Positions 1 through 5,835 of a stretch of DNA of 5,835 bases are shown here, piece after piece. Origin of the DNA: Helicobacteraceae bacterium. GTDB lineage: Bacteria; Campylobacterota; Campylobacteria; Campylobacterales; SZUA-545. The position numbers were made by a program, and so were the translations under genes. Under the pieces are notes generated by a model. It was not told the origin of the DNA, did not search any database, and saw nothing but the letters and a program-made list of their open reading frames with translations. Positions within the stretch are counted from its first letter, which is position 1. Each line of letters opens with the position of its first letter. Location of the stretch: positions 1 to 5,835 of the forward strand of contig JAABTA010000069.1 in the NCBI GenBank assembly GCA_011390075.1, written 5' to 3'.

Positions 1-849
1 GATATCAATATCACCTACGAAGAGTGCGAGCTTGTAGATAAGATTGTGACAAGACTTAACTTTTTTGGTAAAAATGTAGAGGTGCAACTCCTTGATCACC
101 ATGGAAGCGGTCAAAGTCAATCAAAAACATTCAAATGGTATTTTTTAGACACTGCCAGATCAGCAACAAAGATCACATATGACTACTTTAGGAAAAACTA
201 CAAACCACTCAAACCACTGCATAGCTCAATGAAAGCCTATGTAGACGCTGTGAATGCCTATGATTTATGGAATATGGATGACAAGGGTTTTGAATTTGGC
301 AAAGTTCTTAATAGAGCCTGTGTGGACTCAAGAGAGCTCAACCCTAATATCTTTCCTGTGGATAATTTTCAGTACAGAAAACATAACTTAGAAGCGTCGT
401 TTGAGTATTTAGGGGAGGATAGGTATATAGATTTTGATGACGCTATTTTATCGGTTAAAAAAAGATTTTTAAGCAGTGATGGCACAAGAGATACAATTGA
501 TAATTTGGTGGCAAACTATATTCTTAGGCTTCTTAATCACAATAAAGAGAATATGACAATTCAGATGCAAGATTATAAAGGCATTCTAACCAATGCCATT
601 GGCAATACCTCGGTACTTGGTAATGCATTTTTAAAAGATAATCCAGACTATGATTTTTTTATTGACATCGGGCATGGAGGTAATGTGAGCTTGCGTTCTG
701 ATGATAGGGTGGATGTGAGTCAGATTGCTTCAAGGTATTTTAATGGAGGAGGTCACCCTAATGCAGCCGGTGGAAGAGTGCAGGGGCTTAAAGAGATCTA
801 TATCTACTCCTCTTTAAAGAGGCAGATCGAGGATAGGTTTTGTTCTTAA
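1..849 (+). CDS. DHH/DHHA1 family phosphoesterase, NrnB-like (5' truncated by window edge)
   Basis: The frame is open from base 1 to a TAA at 847-849, giving 282 visible residues; the true start lies outside the window. The signature DHH triad is at 94-102 in the context LLDHHGSG, followed by a 'DAVNAYDLW' segment (about 247-279) that resembles the conserved aspartate region of the NrnB-type subgroup. Near the C-terminus is the DHHA1 substrate-binding glycine motif GGGHPNAAGGR at 745-777. In this superfamily the DHH aspartate and histidines bind Mn2+ and the GGGH loop binds the nucleotide phosphate; members hydrolyse short oligoribonucleotides, 3'-phosphoadenosine phosphate or cyclic (di)nucleotides in the cytoplasm. 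The first DHH-domain motifs (the N-terminal DxD) are missing only because of the window edge. Family membership is certain; the substrate is not, and NrnB-like (oligoribonuclease or cyclic-nucleotide phosphodiesterase) is an inference. It is followed by a 104-bp gap, so ccoG probably has its own promoter. Confidence 0.87.
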   Translation, partial: DINITYEECELVDKIVTRLNFFGKNVEVQLLDHHGSGQSQSKTFKWYFLDTARSATKITYDYFRKNYKPLKPLHSSMKAYVDAVNAYDLWNMDDKGFEFGKVLNRACVDSRELNPNIFPVDNFQYRKHNLEASFEYLGEDRYIDFDDAILSVKKRFLSSDGTRDTIDNLVANYILRLLNHNKENMTIQMQDYKGILTNAIGNTSVLGNAFLKDNPDYDFFIDIGHGGNVSLRSDDRVDVSQIASRYFNGGGHPNAAGGRVQGLKEIYIYSSLKRQIEDRFCS

Positions 850-953
850 AAGGAACTTAAAAACTTTATATAAAACATTTTGTTTATTGGTAATTGAATA
901 AGTTTAGAGTAAATTACTTATAAGAAAAAATTAAATTAAAAAGGGGAGTCACT
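850..953 (+). promoter_or_regulatory. Putative promoter region upstream of ccoG
   Basis: This AT-rich gap is the longest non-coding stretch in the window. A plausible sigma70 -10 element is TATAAG at 919-924, with a weak TTGAAT at 894-899 as a possible -35 (19-nt spacer, longer than ideal). A second candidate is TATATAAA at 867-874. In Campylobacterota the -10 is well conserved while the -35 is often replaced by T-rich periodicity, so the weak -35 does not rule it out. I see no FNR/CRP-like TTGA-N6-TCAA box and no terminator hairpin for the upstream gene. Confidence 0.35.
941..948 (+). promoter_or_regulatory. Ribosome binding site of ccoG (supports GTG start)
   Basis: AAGGGGAG contains a strong Shine-Dalgarno core (GGAG at 945-948) ending 5 nt before the GTG at 954. 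This supports GTG as the ccoG start; no ATG lies in frame between this site and the conserved N-terminal region. Confidence 0.7.
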
Positions 954-2330
954 GTGGCTAATTCCTGTACAAAGAACTGTTTACAAGACGGAGAACAACC
1001 AGCAATATATTACAAAAAGAGATACTGGACTTTTGGGATTATTACTCTCATGTCCTTAATTATTCCATGGATTAAGATTAATGGAAATCATATTTTCTTA
1101 CTATCATTTGATAAAAAAGAGTTGCACTTAATGGGGGTAGCTTTTGATACACAAGAGTTCTATCTTATGCCATTTCTTCTTATGCTACTCTTTCTTTTTG
1201 TCTTTTTTATTACTGTTTTAGGAGGTCGTGTTTGGTGTGGCTGGGCTTGTCCCCAAACAATTTTTAGAGTTATCTACAGAGATCTTATTCAAGGCGCTCT
1301 TTTAGGTATGAGAAAAAGAAGAAACAAACAAAAAGAGCCAGAAGGACAATTTGTCAAACGAGCTGTAGCTCTTGTGCTTTGGTCTATTTTGGCCTTTATT
1401 GCTGCTAGTAACTTTACATGGTATTTTGTGCCACCTGAGGACTATCTTGCCTACATGCAAAATCCAGCAGACCATCCCATTTTGGTAGGAATAATTGCAA
1501 TTATTACAGGGTTTTTAATTTACGATGTTATTAAGCTCAAAGAGGACTTTTGTGGCTATATCTGCCCCTATGTACGGATCCAGTCAGCGCTGTATGACCA
1601 CGACACTATCTATACTATTTATGATGAAAAAAGAGGTGGGAAAGTGTTTGATGGCGACACAAAGCTATGGAAAAAACCACCAAACGAAGAGGATGAGTGC
1701 ACGGGTTGTGAAGCGTGTGTGACTGTGTGCCCGACGCATATTGATATTAGAAAAGGGATGCAGTTTGAGTGTATTAACTGTCTTGAGTGTGCAGATGCCT
1801 GTTCTAAAGTGATGGGCAAACTAGGGAAGAAAAGCTTAATTAATTGGGAGTCTAACAGATCGTATTACGACAGCGAGCCAACCCAATTTTTTAGGTTTAA
1901 AATACTTGGTTACCTTGGAGTTATGCTAGCTGTGACTATTGCGCTTATTATTATGGGATCTAACAAAGAGACTATGCTTTTAAATATTAATAAATCCAAC
2001 AAGATCTATACAATCAAAGATGATATGGTGAATAACGACTATGTCTTTTTGTTTACAAATACTGATAACAAAGCCCACAAGTTCTACTTTGAGATTGAGG
2101 GTACAAGCGGTATCAAGATCTTACGACCAAAACGAGAATTTACTGTTTTTCCTGATCAGAAACTCAAAAAGATTGTTGTTTTAGGAACAACAAAAAAGGT
2201 TGGCACCAATGAGAAAACCTACACAAAAATTCCTCTTACAATAAGAGCGTATGCTGTGGATAAGAAAAAAGAGATCTTTGTTGAGAGAAACACCGTGTTT
2301 GTCTATCCACCACTTAGTGAAGTAAAGTAA
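954..2330 (+). CDS. ccoG: Cytochrome c oxidase accessory protein CcoG (FixG/RdxA family)
   Basis: The product is a 458-residue inner-membrane iron-sulfur protein that in studied bacteria reduces Cu(II) to Cu(I) for assembly of the cbb3-type cytochrome c oxidase. Family motifs appear in order: C95-GWA-C99-PQT after the second membrane segment, C200-GYI-C204-P after the fourth, then a dicluster ferredoxin region with C249/C252/C255/C259 and C273/C276/C279/C283, enough for two [4Fe-4S] clusters. Five membrane segments are visible at about 26-40, 71-90, 137-153, 176-192 and 315-334; with the N-terminus inside, all cysteine motifs fall on the cytoplasmic side and the C-terminal 120 residues (Ig-like FixG C-terminal domain) in the periplasm. 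The arginine/lysine-rich loop at 120-126 fits the positive-inside rule. Length and start (GTG with a strong ribosome binding site) are normal for the family. An extra cysteine pair, C5 and C9, lies at the extreme N-terminus. ccdA follows 46 bp downstream. Confidence 0.95.
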   Translation: MANSCTKNCLQDGEQPAIYYKKRYWTFGIITLMSLIIPWIKINGNHIFLLSFDKKELHLMGVAFDTQEFYLMPFLLMLLFLFVFFITVLGGRVWCGWACPQTIFRVIYRDLIQGALLGMRKRRNKQKEPEGQFVKRAVALVLWSILAFIAASNFTWYFVPPEDYLAYMQNPADHPILVGIIAIITGFLIYDVIKLKEDFCGYICPYVRIQSALYDHDTIYTIYDEKRGGKVFDGDTKLWKKPPNEEDECTGCEACVTVCPTHIDIRKGMQFECINCLECADACSKVMGKLGKKSLINWESNRSYYDSEPTQFFRFKILGYLGVMLAVTIALIIMGSNKETMLLNINKSNKIYTIKDDMVNNDYVFLFTNTDNKAHKFYFEIEGTSGIKILRPKREFTVFPDQKLKKIVVLGTTKKVGTNEKTYTKIPLTIRAYAVDKKKEIFVERNTVFVYPPLSEVK

Positions 2331-2335
2331 ATTAA

Positions 2336-2347
2336 TTTTGGTACAAT
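2336..2347 (+). promoter_or_regulatory. Putative extended -10 promoter for ccdA-dgkA-pyrX
   Basis: TTTTGG followed by TACAAT (2342-2347) forms an extended -10 (TGn immediately before the hexamer) with an upstream T-rich run, the typical shape of a Campylobacterota sigma70 promoter. No recognisable -35 is present at the expected distance. Transcription would be expected to begin around 2354, giving a leader of only about 23 nt before the ccdA ATG. This is inference from motif shape alone. Confidence 0.45.
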
Positions 2348-2374
2348 TACCTCAAAAAAATATGAGGTAATTGT
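2343..2374. repeat. Perfect 12-bp inverted repeat spanning the ccdA -10 and ribosome binding site
   Basis: The left arm ACAATTACCTCA (2343-2354) is the exact reverse complement of the right arm TGAGGTAATTGT (2363-2374), separated by an 8-nt A-rich loop (2355-2362). The left arm overlaps most of the putative -10 hexamer and the right arm contains the GAGG ribosome binding site of ccdA. In RNA it would form a 12-bp hairpin masking that site; in DNA it could be a dyad operator. Both roles are inference; the symmetry itself is seen directly. Confidence 0.85.
2364..2367 (+). promoter_or_regulatory. Ribosome binding site of ccdA (decides ATG 2377 over TTG 2371)
   Basis: GAGG lies 9 nt before the ATG at 2377, a workable spacing, but only 3 nt before the in-frame TTG at 2371, which is too close. 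It therefore favours ATG 2377. It sits inside the right arm of the inverted repeat at 2343-2374. Confidence 0.65.
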
Positions 2375-2376
2375 TT

Positions 2377-3093
2377 ATGTCTGAATTTTTATTAAATCTG
2401 GAGATGTCACTGACTCAGTTTTTTGTGACAGCTCCTTTTGTTGTGAGTTTCCTAGCTGGTATTCTTACTTTTCTCTCTCCATGTGTTTTGCCGATGATTC
2501 CAGCGTATCTCTCCTATATTTCAGGACTCTCTATTAATGAACTGACCCACCAAGAGAAGCTAGACTTTCAAGGAAAACTAAAGATCATAAGAACCTCGCT
2601 GATGTTTGTTCTTGGGTTTGCCACTGTTTTTGTAGCTTTAGGGGTGCTCTCCGATACATTTTTAGGCACAGCGCTTAACTCTGATGCTGCAAAGATTATT
2701 GGGGGTTTGATTATTATCATATTTGGTCTGCATACAATGCATGTTATTCGTATCTCTTTTTTAAATTTACAAGCCCAATCAAACTTTGGTGGAGGCAAAG
2801 GATTTTTTGCTCCTTTCCTTCTAGGGCTTAGCTTCTCCCTTGGTTGGTCTCCTTGTGTGGGTCCAATTTTAGGATCTATTTTTATGATGTCAGCACAAGA
2901 GAGTGGCAAAGCTGGTCTGCTTATGGGGGTGTACGCTTTAGGTTTAGGGGTGCCTTTTGTGCTCTCTGCACTACTGACGGCAAATGCTATTAATTTGATG
3001 AATAAAATTAAAAAACATTTCCTTATGATTGAGAGAGTAGCGGGTGTGCTTCTTATTCTTATTGGTGGCTCGATTGCCTATAGTGGAATGTAG
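2377..3093 (+). CDS. ccdA: Cytochrome c biogenesis protein CcdA (DsbD transmembrane-domain family)
   Basis: The 238-residue polytopic membrane protein matches CcdA, which carries reducing equivalents from cytoplasmic thioredoxin across the membrane to periplasmic thiol proteins that keep apocytochrome c cysteines reduced before haem attachment. The two redox cysteines are in the hallmark contexts SPCVLP (C36) and SPCVGP (C160), each in the first segment of one half of the internally duplicated fold. Six membrane segments are apparent at about 20-48, 72-96, 106-123, 144-172, 180-203 and 219-236. There is no N-terminal periplasmic or C-terminal thioredoxin domain, so this is CcdA rather than full-length DsbD. 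An in-frame TTG at 2371 would add two residues, but ribosome binding site spacing favours the ATG. It follows ccoG, another maturation factor for respiratory cytochromes, and is 3 bp from dgkA. A wider role in periplasmic disulfide reduction cannot be excluded. Confidence 0.92.
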   Translation: MSEFLLNLEMSLTQFFVTAPFVVSFLAGILTFLSPCVLPMIPAYLSYISGLSINELTHQEKLDFQGKLKIIRTSLMFVLGFATVFVALGVLSDTFLGTALNSDAAKIIGGLIIIIFGLHTMHVIRISFLNLQAQSNFGGGKGFFAPFLLGLSFSLGWSPCVGPILGSIFMMSAQESGKAGLLMGVYALGLGVPFVLSALLTANAINLMNKIKKHFLMIERVAGVLLILIGGSIAYSGM

Positions 3094-3096
3094 TAT

Positions 3097-3495
3097 ATGA
3101 AAGCAAAAGATGGGTTTGAGATAGGAAAAATAAAGCAGAGAAAATTTAGCCTTTTGGGCAATTTTCTTAACTCTTGGAATGGTCTTATAGAGGTGAGCAA
3201 AAACGAAAAACCGATGCAAGCTGAGCTTATGATGCTGGCTGTGGGAACCCTTGTGGTCATCTTTTTGGAGATGGGGTTGATTTTTAAACTTATTCTCTTT
3301 ACCTCTTTGTTTTTCCCTCTGTTTGCTGAGCTTGTCAATAGCGCTATTGAGAGGGTGGTAGATCTTGTGACAACGGAGTATCACACATTGGCAAAACATG
3401 CTAAAGACGCTGCTTCTGCGGCTGTGCTTCTCTCTTTGGTTATAACAGCCCTTGTTTGGGTCACTGTTCTCTATTATGTCTATATGAAAGTGTAA
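3097..3495 (+). CDS. dgkA: Diacylglycerol kinase (prokaryotic DgkA family)
   Basis: The 132-residue product is a small integral membrane kinase that phosphorylates diacylglycerol to phosphatidic acid, recycling lipid back into phospholipid synthesis. From recall of E. coli DgkA, it aligns without gaps from the SWxGL segment (W27) to the AKD motif (K103, D104) at a constant offset of nine residues. Catalytic and metal-site positions are kept: E37 (E28 in E. coli), E43 (E34), E78 (E69), N81 (N72), E85 (E76) and D89 (D80), within ELVNSAIERVVD. Three membrane helices lie at about 45-60, 64-86 and 106-128, and the N-terminus is longer and basic. Its ATG is 3 bp after the ccdA stop with only a weak GGAA (3085-3088) inside the end of ccdA, and the next gene starts 1 bp after its stop, which suggests translational coupling. 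A long open frame antisense to it has no recognisable features. Confidence 0.93.
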   Translation: MKAKDGFEIGKIKQRKFSLLGNFLNSWNGLIEVSKNEKPMQAELMMLAVGTLVVIFLEMGLIFKLILFTSLFFPLFAELVNSAIERVVDLVTTEYHTLAKHAKDAASAAVLLSLVITALVWVTVLYYVYMKV

Positions 3496-3496
3496 G

Positions 3497-4744
3497 ATGG
3501 TATTAAAAAATTGTTCTATTATTGATTGCAACCGAGAGTTTCAAGGCGATATTCGCATAACAGACACACACATTGCCAAAATTGAGAGAGAGCTTGTGCC
3601 ACAAAAGAGTGAAAAAGTGATAGATATTCAAGGCAAACTTGTCATTCCAGGGGCGATTGATCTTGGATTTCATATTAATAATATTGCTTCAAAAAAGGTG
3701 GAGTCTTTTGAAGAGGCCATTGGTAGTACCTTTGCAGGAGGCATTACCACAGTACTTATTCAGCCTAGTGATGATCAAAAAATTGACAATGAGTCTACCT
3801 CCTCTTTTGTTCATCTTAAAGCAAGATCTAGTGGGTTTAGCAATGTATTAGTGGCAGGCAATGCAACAACTGATGGCAATCTTAATGATATAGCCATTAT
3901 GTTTCAATCTGGTATTAGCGCTGTTTCGATTGATTCGCTAGAAGATTCCAATCTTTTAAGAAGAGCTTTAGAGTACACAAAAATGGAGCAAGAGCCACTG
4001 CTAGTAAGTCCAAAAAATAGTGCATTAGAGTCTGCAGGAGTGATCCATGATGGAGAGATCTCTGCCACACTTGGACTTCCTGGACTTCCCGGTTTTTCTG
4101 AGAGTAGCGAGGTTGCTAAAGTAGCAGAGATGGCAAACGCCTTAGAAGCAAGTGTGCTTTTAAACTACATCTCCTCAAAAAGATCTCTAGAGATCCTTCA
4201 AGAGCTGAAGCCAAAAGGGAAAATACACGCTTGTGTACCTTTGGTGAATCTCTTTATGAGCGATGAGGCGTGTAGATCTTTTAATACAATTAACAAAACC
4301 TTTCCACCTCTTAGAGGCAAAGAGGATATGCAAGCGCTTATTGAAGCTATCAAAAGCAGGGTAGTCGATGTTATCTGTAGTAATCACTTCTCTAGAAGTT
4401 ATGTCTCAAAAGATGTCCCCTTTGAGGAGGCAAGTTTTGGTTTGGCTGTTTCTGCCATCTATCTGCCTTTGCTCTATACCCACCTTATAGCAACCAAAGT
4501 TCTTTCTTGGAGCGATGTTCTCTACGCAACTTCAAAAGCTCCTGCTTCGATTTTTGGGCTTACCAAGGGAGAGATACAAGAGGGGTTTGACGCAGATCTA
4601 GTGGTGTTTGATCCAGACAAAACCCAAGCGGTCTCTTTGGATCTTTTCCACTCTAAGAGTATTGGCAATGTGTGTCAGTTTGCAGAAGAGATCCAAGGGA
4701 GTGTAGAGAGGGTTTTTATTGGTGGCAAGGAAGTTCTAGGATAA
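3497..4744 (+). CDS. pyrX: Dihydroorotase-like protein, probably non-catalytic (PyrX / PyrC' / PyrC2 type)
   Basis: The 415-residue protein has the overall layout of a class I dihydroorotase, including PGAIDLGFH (51-59), TTVLIQP (84-90), the GEISATLGLPGLP segment (186-198), FPPLRGKEDM (269-278) and the C-terminal APASIFGL...G-DADLVVFDPD block (348-374). The active-site positions are almost all replaced: the first histidine of HxH is G57, the following HLRxPG has become HINNIA, the MPNT asparagine is S91, the histidine of HAED is S171, the histidine of HVST is Y224, and TDHAPH has become SNHFSR (D to N296, last H to R300). Such a protein should not bind the zinc pair. Comparable inactive homologues in other bacteria (PyrC'/PyrX of Pseudomonas) form a structural complex with aspartate transcarbamoylase, PyrB; that role here is inferred, as pyrB is not in the window. 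A true PyrC would be expected elsewhere. It starts 1 bp after dgkA and its end overlaps the convergent kinase gene. Confidence 0.85.
   Translation: MVLKNCSIIDCNREFQGDIRITDTHIAKIERELVPQKSEKVIDIQGKLVIPGAIDLGFHINNIASKKVESFEEAIGSTFAGGITTVLIQPSDDQKIDNESTSSFVHLKARSSGFSNVLVAGNATTDGNLNDIAIMFQSGISAVSIDSLEDSNLLRRALEYTKMEQEPLLVSPKNSALESAGVIHDGEISATLGLPGLPGFSESSEVAKVAEMANALEASVLLNYISSKRSLEILQELKPKGKIHACVPLVNLFMSDEACRSFNTINKTFPPLRGKEDMQALIEAIKSRVVDVICSNHFSRSYVSKDVPFEEASFGLAVSAIYLPLLYTHLIATKVLSWSDVLYATSKAPASIFGLTKGEIQEGFDADLVVFDPDKTQAVSLDLFHSKSIGNVCQFAEEIQGSVERVFIGGKEVLG
4716..4744. other. Convergent 29-bp coding overlap
   Basis: The last codons of pyrX (stop TAA at 4742-4744, + strand) and of the histidine kinase gene (stop TAA at 4718-4716, - strand) share 29 bp. 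Both C-termini look natural (IGGKEVLG for the dihydroorotase fold, LKIILELP for the ATPase domain), so the overlap is genuine and leaves no room for an intrinsic terminator between the genes. Confidence 0.85.
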
Positions 4745-5835
4745 TTTTAAGCCCCTTTTCGGTGTTTTGTGCACCGACTGTTCCACCCATTTTGTTCTCT
4801 ATTGTCTCTTTAACACTAAACATCCCCATACCCACACCGTCACTTTTAAATTTTGTTGTGAAATAGGGATCAAAAATTTTCCCTAAGATCTCAGGTTCTG
4901 CTCCACCTAAGTTATCAGAGATCTCAATCCCTACAGATTTCTTGTTTACAAAAGATTCAATAACGACTGTAGGGGTTTTTGTTGGGCGGATTCTTACGAT
5001 ATCTCTTGCGTTGGTAAGAATATTGATAAAACTCTGTGCCAACTCATTCTCATTTCCATACACCTTAAGAGTCTTCTCAATATTATTATGCACCACAATA
5101 CCTTTCTCTTTTAAGGAGTAGCCAATAAGATCAAGAGCTTTTGTGAGTGAGTTGTGGATAGCAAACTGATTATGGACAGTTGTCTGCTCATAAAAAGAGG
5201 TAAATTTACTCACCACTGTTGAGAGTTTATCTAAGATTGCTAAGATTTGCTTAGAGGAGTCATCCACTCTTTTTTTGGAAAGCTCCTCATACTGATTCAG
5301 ATCGGAGTTTTCTTGCACGATGAGTCCAATGGCATTGAGAGGCTGTCTCCATTGATGGGCTATATTAATTAAGAGTTCCCCCATAGCACTTCTTCGTGAC
5401 TGTTCGTGGAGAATTTTTTGGTTTTCAATATTTTTTGAGACCTCACTCTGCACTCTTTTGGAAAGATCCCTGTTGAGATCTTTGAGGTTGTTTTCTGCAA
5501 TTATCTGTTTGGTAATATCTTTGCCAGTGGCAAGAAAGTTGATAATTGTGCCACTACTGTTATAAAGTGGGGCAATGGTTTTAAGTTCGTAATAGATTTG
5601 GCCATTTTTCTTTCTATTAGTCAAGGTGTTTTTATAGACTTTTCCGGAAGTTATTGTTTTCCAAAGCTTGCTATAAAACTCGTTTGAGTGTGTATTAGAG
5701 CTTATGATAGTGTGTCTTTTTCCAATCACCTCTTCTTTAGAGTATCCGCTTTGATCAAAAAAGGCTTTATTGGCATAGAGAATAAAGCCATCAGTATCAG
5801 TAATTGTAATGCTATCCGCACTCTGATTTACAGCT
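4716..5835 (-). CDS. PAS-domain sensor histidine kinase (N-terminal part beyond window edge)
   Basis: The frame stays open to the right edge, so 372 C-terminal residues are visible and the start is outside. A PAS fold begins at the edge (ADSITITDTDG, then ILYANKAFF and GYSKEEVIGK, about 5817-5718) and ends with a PAC segment (KKNGQIYYELKTIAPL, then ATGKDIT). A charged helical linker with coiled-coil character (about 5515-5385) leads to the phosphoacceptor region MGELLINIAHQWRQPLNA, with the histidine at 5355-5357. The ATPase domain follows: N box NILTNARD (N codons at 5022-5024 and 5010-5012), G1 SDNLGG, F box IFDPYFTTK and G2 GVGMGM. The protein would autophosphorylate on histidine and pass the phosphate to a response regulator; the PAS domain senses an unknown signal, possibly redox or a small ligand. 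No response regulator gene is visible. Whether further sensor or membrane domains exist upstream cannot be told. The H-Q-WRQPLN core is typical of Campylobacterota kinases. Confidence 0.92.
   Translation of the reverse strand, partial: AVNQSADSITITDTDGFILYANKAFFDQSGYSKEEVIGKRHTIISSNTHSNEFYSKLWKTITSGKVYKNTLTNRKKNGQIYYELKTIAPLYNSSGTIINFLATGKDITKQIIAENNLKDLNRDLSKRVQSEVSKNIENQKILHEQSRRSAMGELLINIAHQWRQPLNAIGLIVQENSDLNQYEELSKKRVDDSSKQILAILDKLSTVVSKFTSFYEQTTVHNQFAIHNSLTKALDLIGYSLKEKGIVVHNNIEKTLKVYGNENELAQSFINILTNARDIVRIRPTKTPTVVIESFVNKKSVGIEISDNLGGAEPEILGKIFDPYFTTKFKSDGVGMGMFSVKETIENKMGGTVGAQNTEKGLKIILELPCHQ

Noticed and set aside
46..48. GTG as the start of the DHH phosphoesterase gene
   Set aside because: The same frame is open back to base 1 and the upstream residues (TYEECELVDKI) look like domain sequence; essential N-terminal DHH-family motifs would be missing, so the gene begins before the window.
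845..863. Direct repeat of CTTAAAA after the phosphoesterase gene
   Set aside because: It is two short AT-rich copies only, with no further units and no known site resemblance.
898..921. ATAAGT...ACTTAT inverted repeat upstream of ccoG
   Set aside because: It has only 6-bp arms with a 12-nt loop in very AT-rich DNA, so it is easily expected by chance.
1525..1819. Small open frames on both strands within ccoG
   Set aside because: They overlap the cysteine-rich ferredoxin region of CcoG in other frames; the apparent regularity is a by-product of the conserved codons.
2371..2373. TTG as the ccdA start
   Set aside because: It lies only 3 nt from the GAGG ribosome binding site and within the dyad; the ATG at 2377 has better spacing.
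2343..2380. The inverted repeat as an intrinsic terminator of ccoG
   Set aside because: The stem is AT-rich and is followed by TTATGTCTG rather than an uninterrupted T run, and it overlaps the ccdA start; a regulatory role fits better, although partial attenuation cannot be excluded.
2568..2909. 113-codon open frame on the - strand inside ccdA
   Set aside because: It is wholly antisense to conserved CcdA membrane segments, with no ribosome binding site or motif of its own.
2971..3531. 186-codon open frame on the - strand antisense to ccdA/dgkA
   Set aside because: It lies opposite dgkA, which shows gap-free family conservation; the antisense product has no recognisable motif and low-complexity basic composition typical of a shadow frame.
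4672..4866. 64-codon + strand open frame across the convergent junction
   Set aside because: It overlaps the ends of both pyrX and the kinase ATPase domain, without a ribosome binding site or recognisable sequence.
5727..5729. GTG as the start of the histidine kinase gene
   Set aside because: Upstream codons in the same frame encode a classic PAS core (DTDG, then ILYANKAFF and GYSKEEVIGK) to the window edge, so this is an internal valine.
1..5835. A previously undescribed multi-gene system, mobile element, CRISPR array or RNA gene
   Set aside because: Every sizeable stretch is accounted for by recognisable housekeeping or signalling genes; I see no spaced repeats, transposase, integrase, tRNA-like folds or clusters of unknown genes.

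Overview
The window reads as a stretch of ordinary chromosome from a member of the Campylobacterota (formerly Epsilonproteobacteria), most likely a Sulfurimonas/Sulfuricurvum-type or related lineage. The grounds are: AT-rich, tightly packed genes with very short gaps; a histidine kinase with the 'MGEL..NIAHQWRQPLNA' phosphoacceptor region that is very common in this phylum; a CcoG/CcdA pair of the kind that supports cbb3-type respiration; and a dihydroorotase paralogue that has lost its metal ligands. The genus is an inference from style and was not tested by any search.

Layout. Positions 1-849 (+) hold the 3' part of a DHH/DHHA1 phosphoesterase gene (NrnB-like), cut by the left edge. Positions 850-953 are an AT-rich intergenic gap with a possible promoter and a clear ribosome binding site. 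Then come four genes on the + strand: ccoG (954-2330), ccdA (2377-3093), dgkA (3097-3495) and a dihydroorotase-like gene, pyrX/pyrC2 (3497-4744). The last three are packed with 1-3 bp gaps and look co-transcribed. The ccoG-ccdA gap is only 46 bp but contains an extended -10 promoter and a perfect 12-bp inverted repeat that spans both this -10 and the ccdA ribosome binding site. On the - strand, running in from the right edge, is the C-terminal part of a PAS-domain sensor histidine kinase (4716-5835). Its 3' end overlaps the 3' end of pyrX by 29 bp, tail to tail. No stretch of more than about 105 bp lacks a gene.

Function. CcoG (membrane iron-sulfur protein, cupric reductase) and CcdA (transmembrane thiol reductant carrier) are both maturation factors: the first for copper supply to cbb3 oxidase, the second for cytochrome c assembly. 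Their adjacency therefore makes sense for microaerobic respiration. DgkA (diacylglycerol kinase, lipid recycling) and the pseudo-dihydroorotase (pyrimidine synthesis, probably a structural partner of aspartate transcarbamoylase) are housekeeping functions with no obvious link to the first two.

No mobile element, CRISPR, RNA gene or novel defence-type system is visible. The two observations most worth following are the apparently complete loss of catalytic residues in the dihydroorotase homologue and the dyad that could hide the ccdA ribosome binding site only in read-through transcripts.
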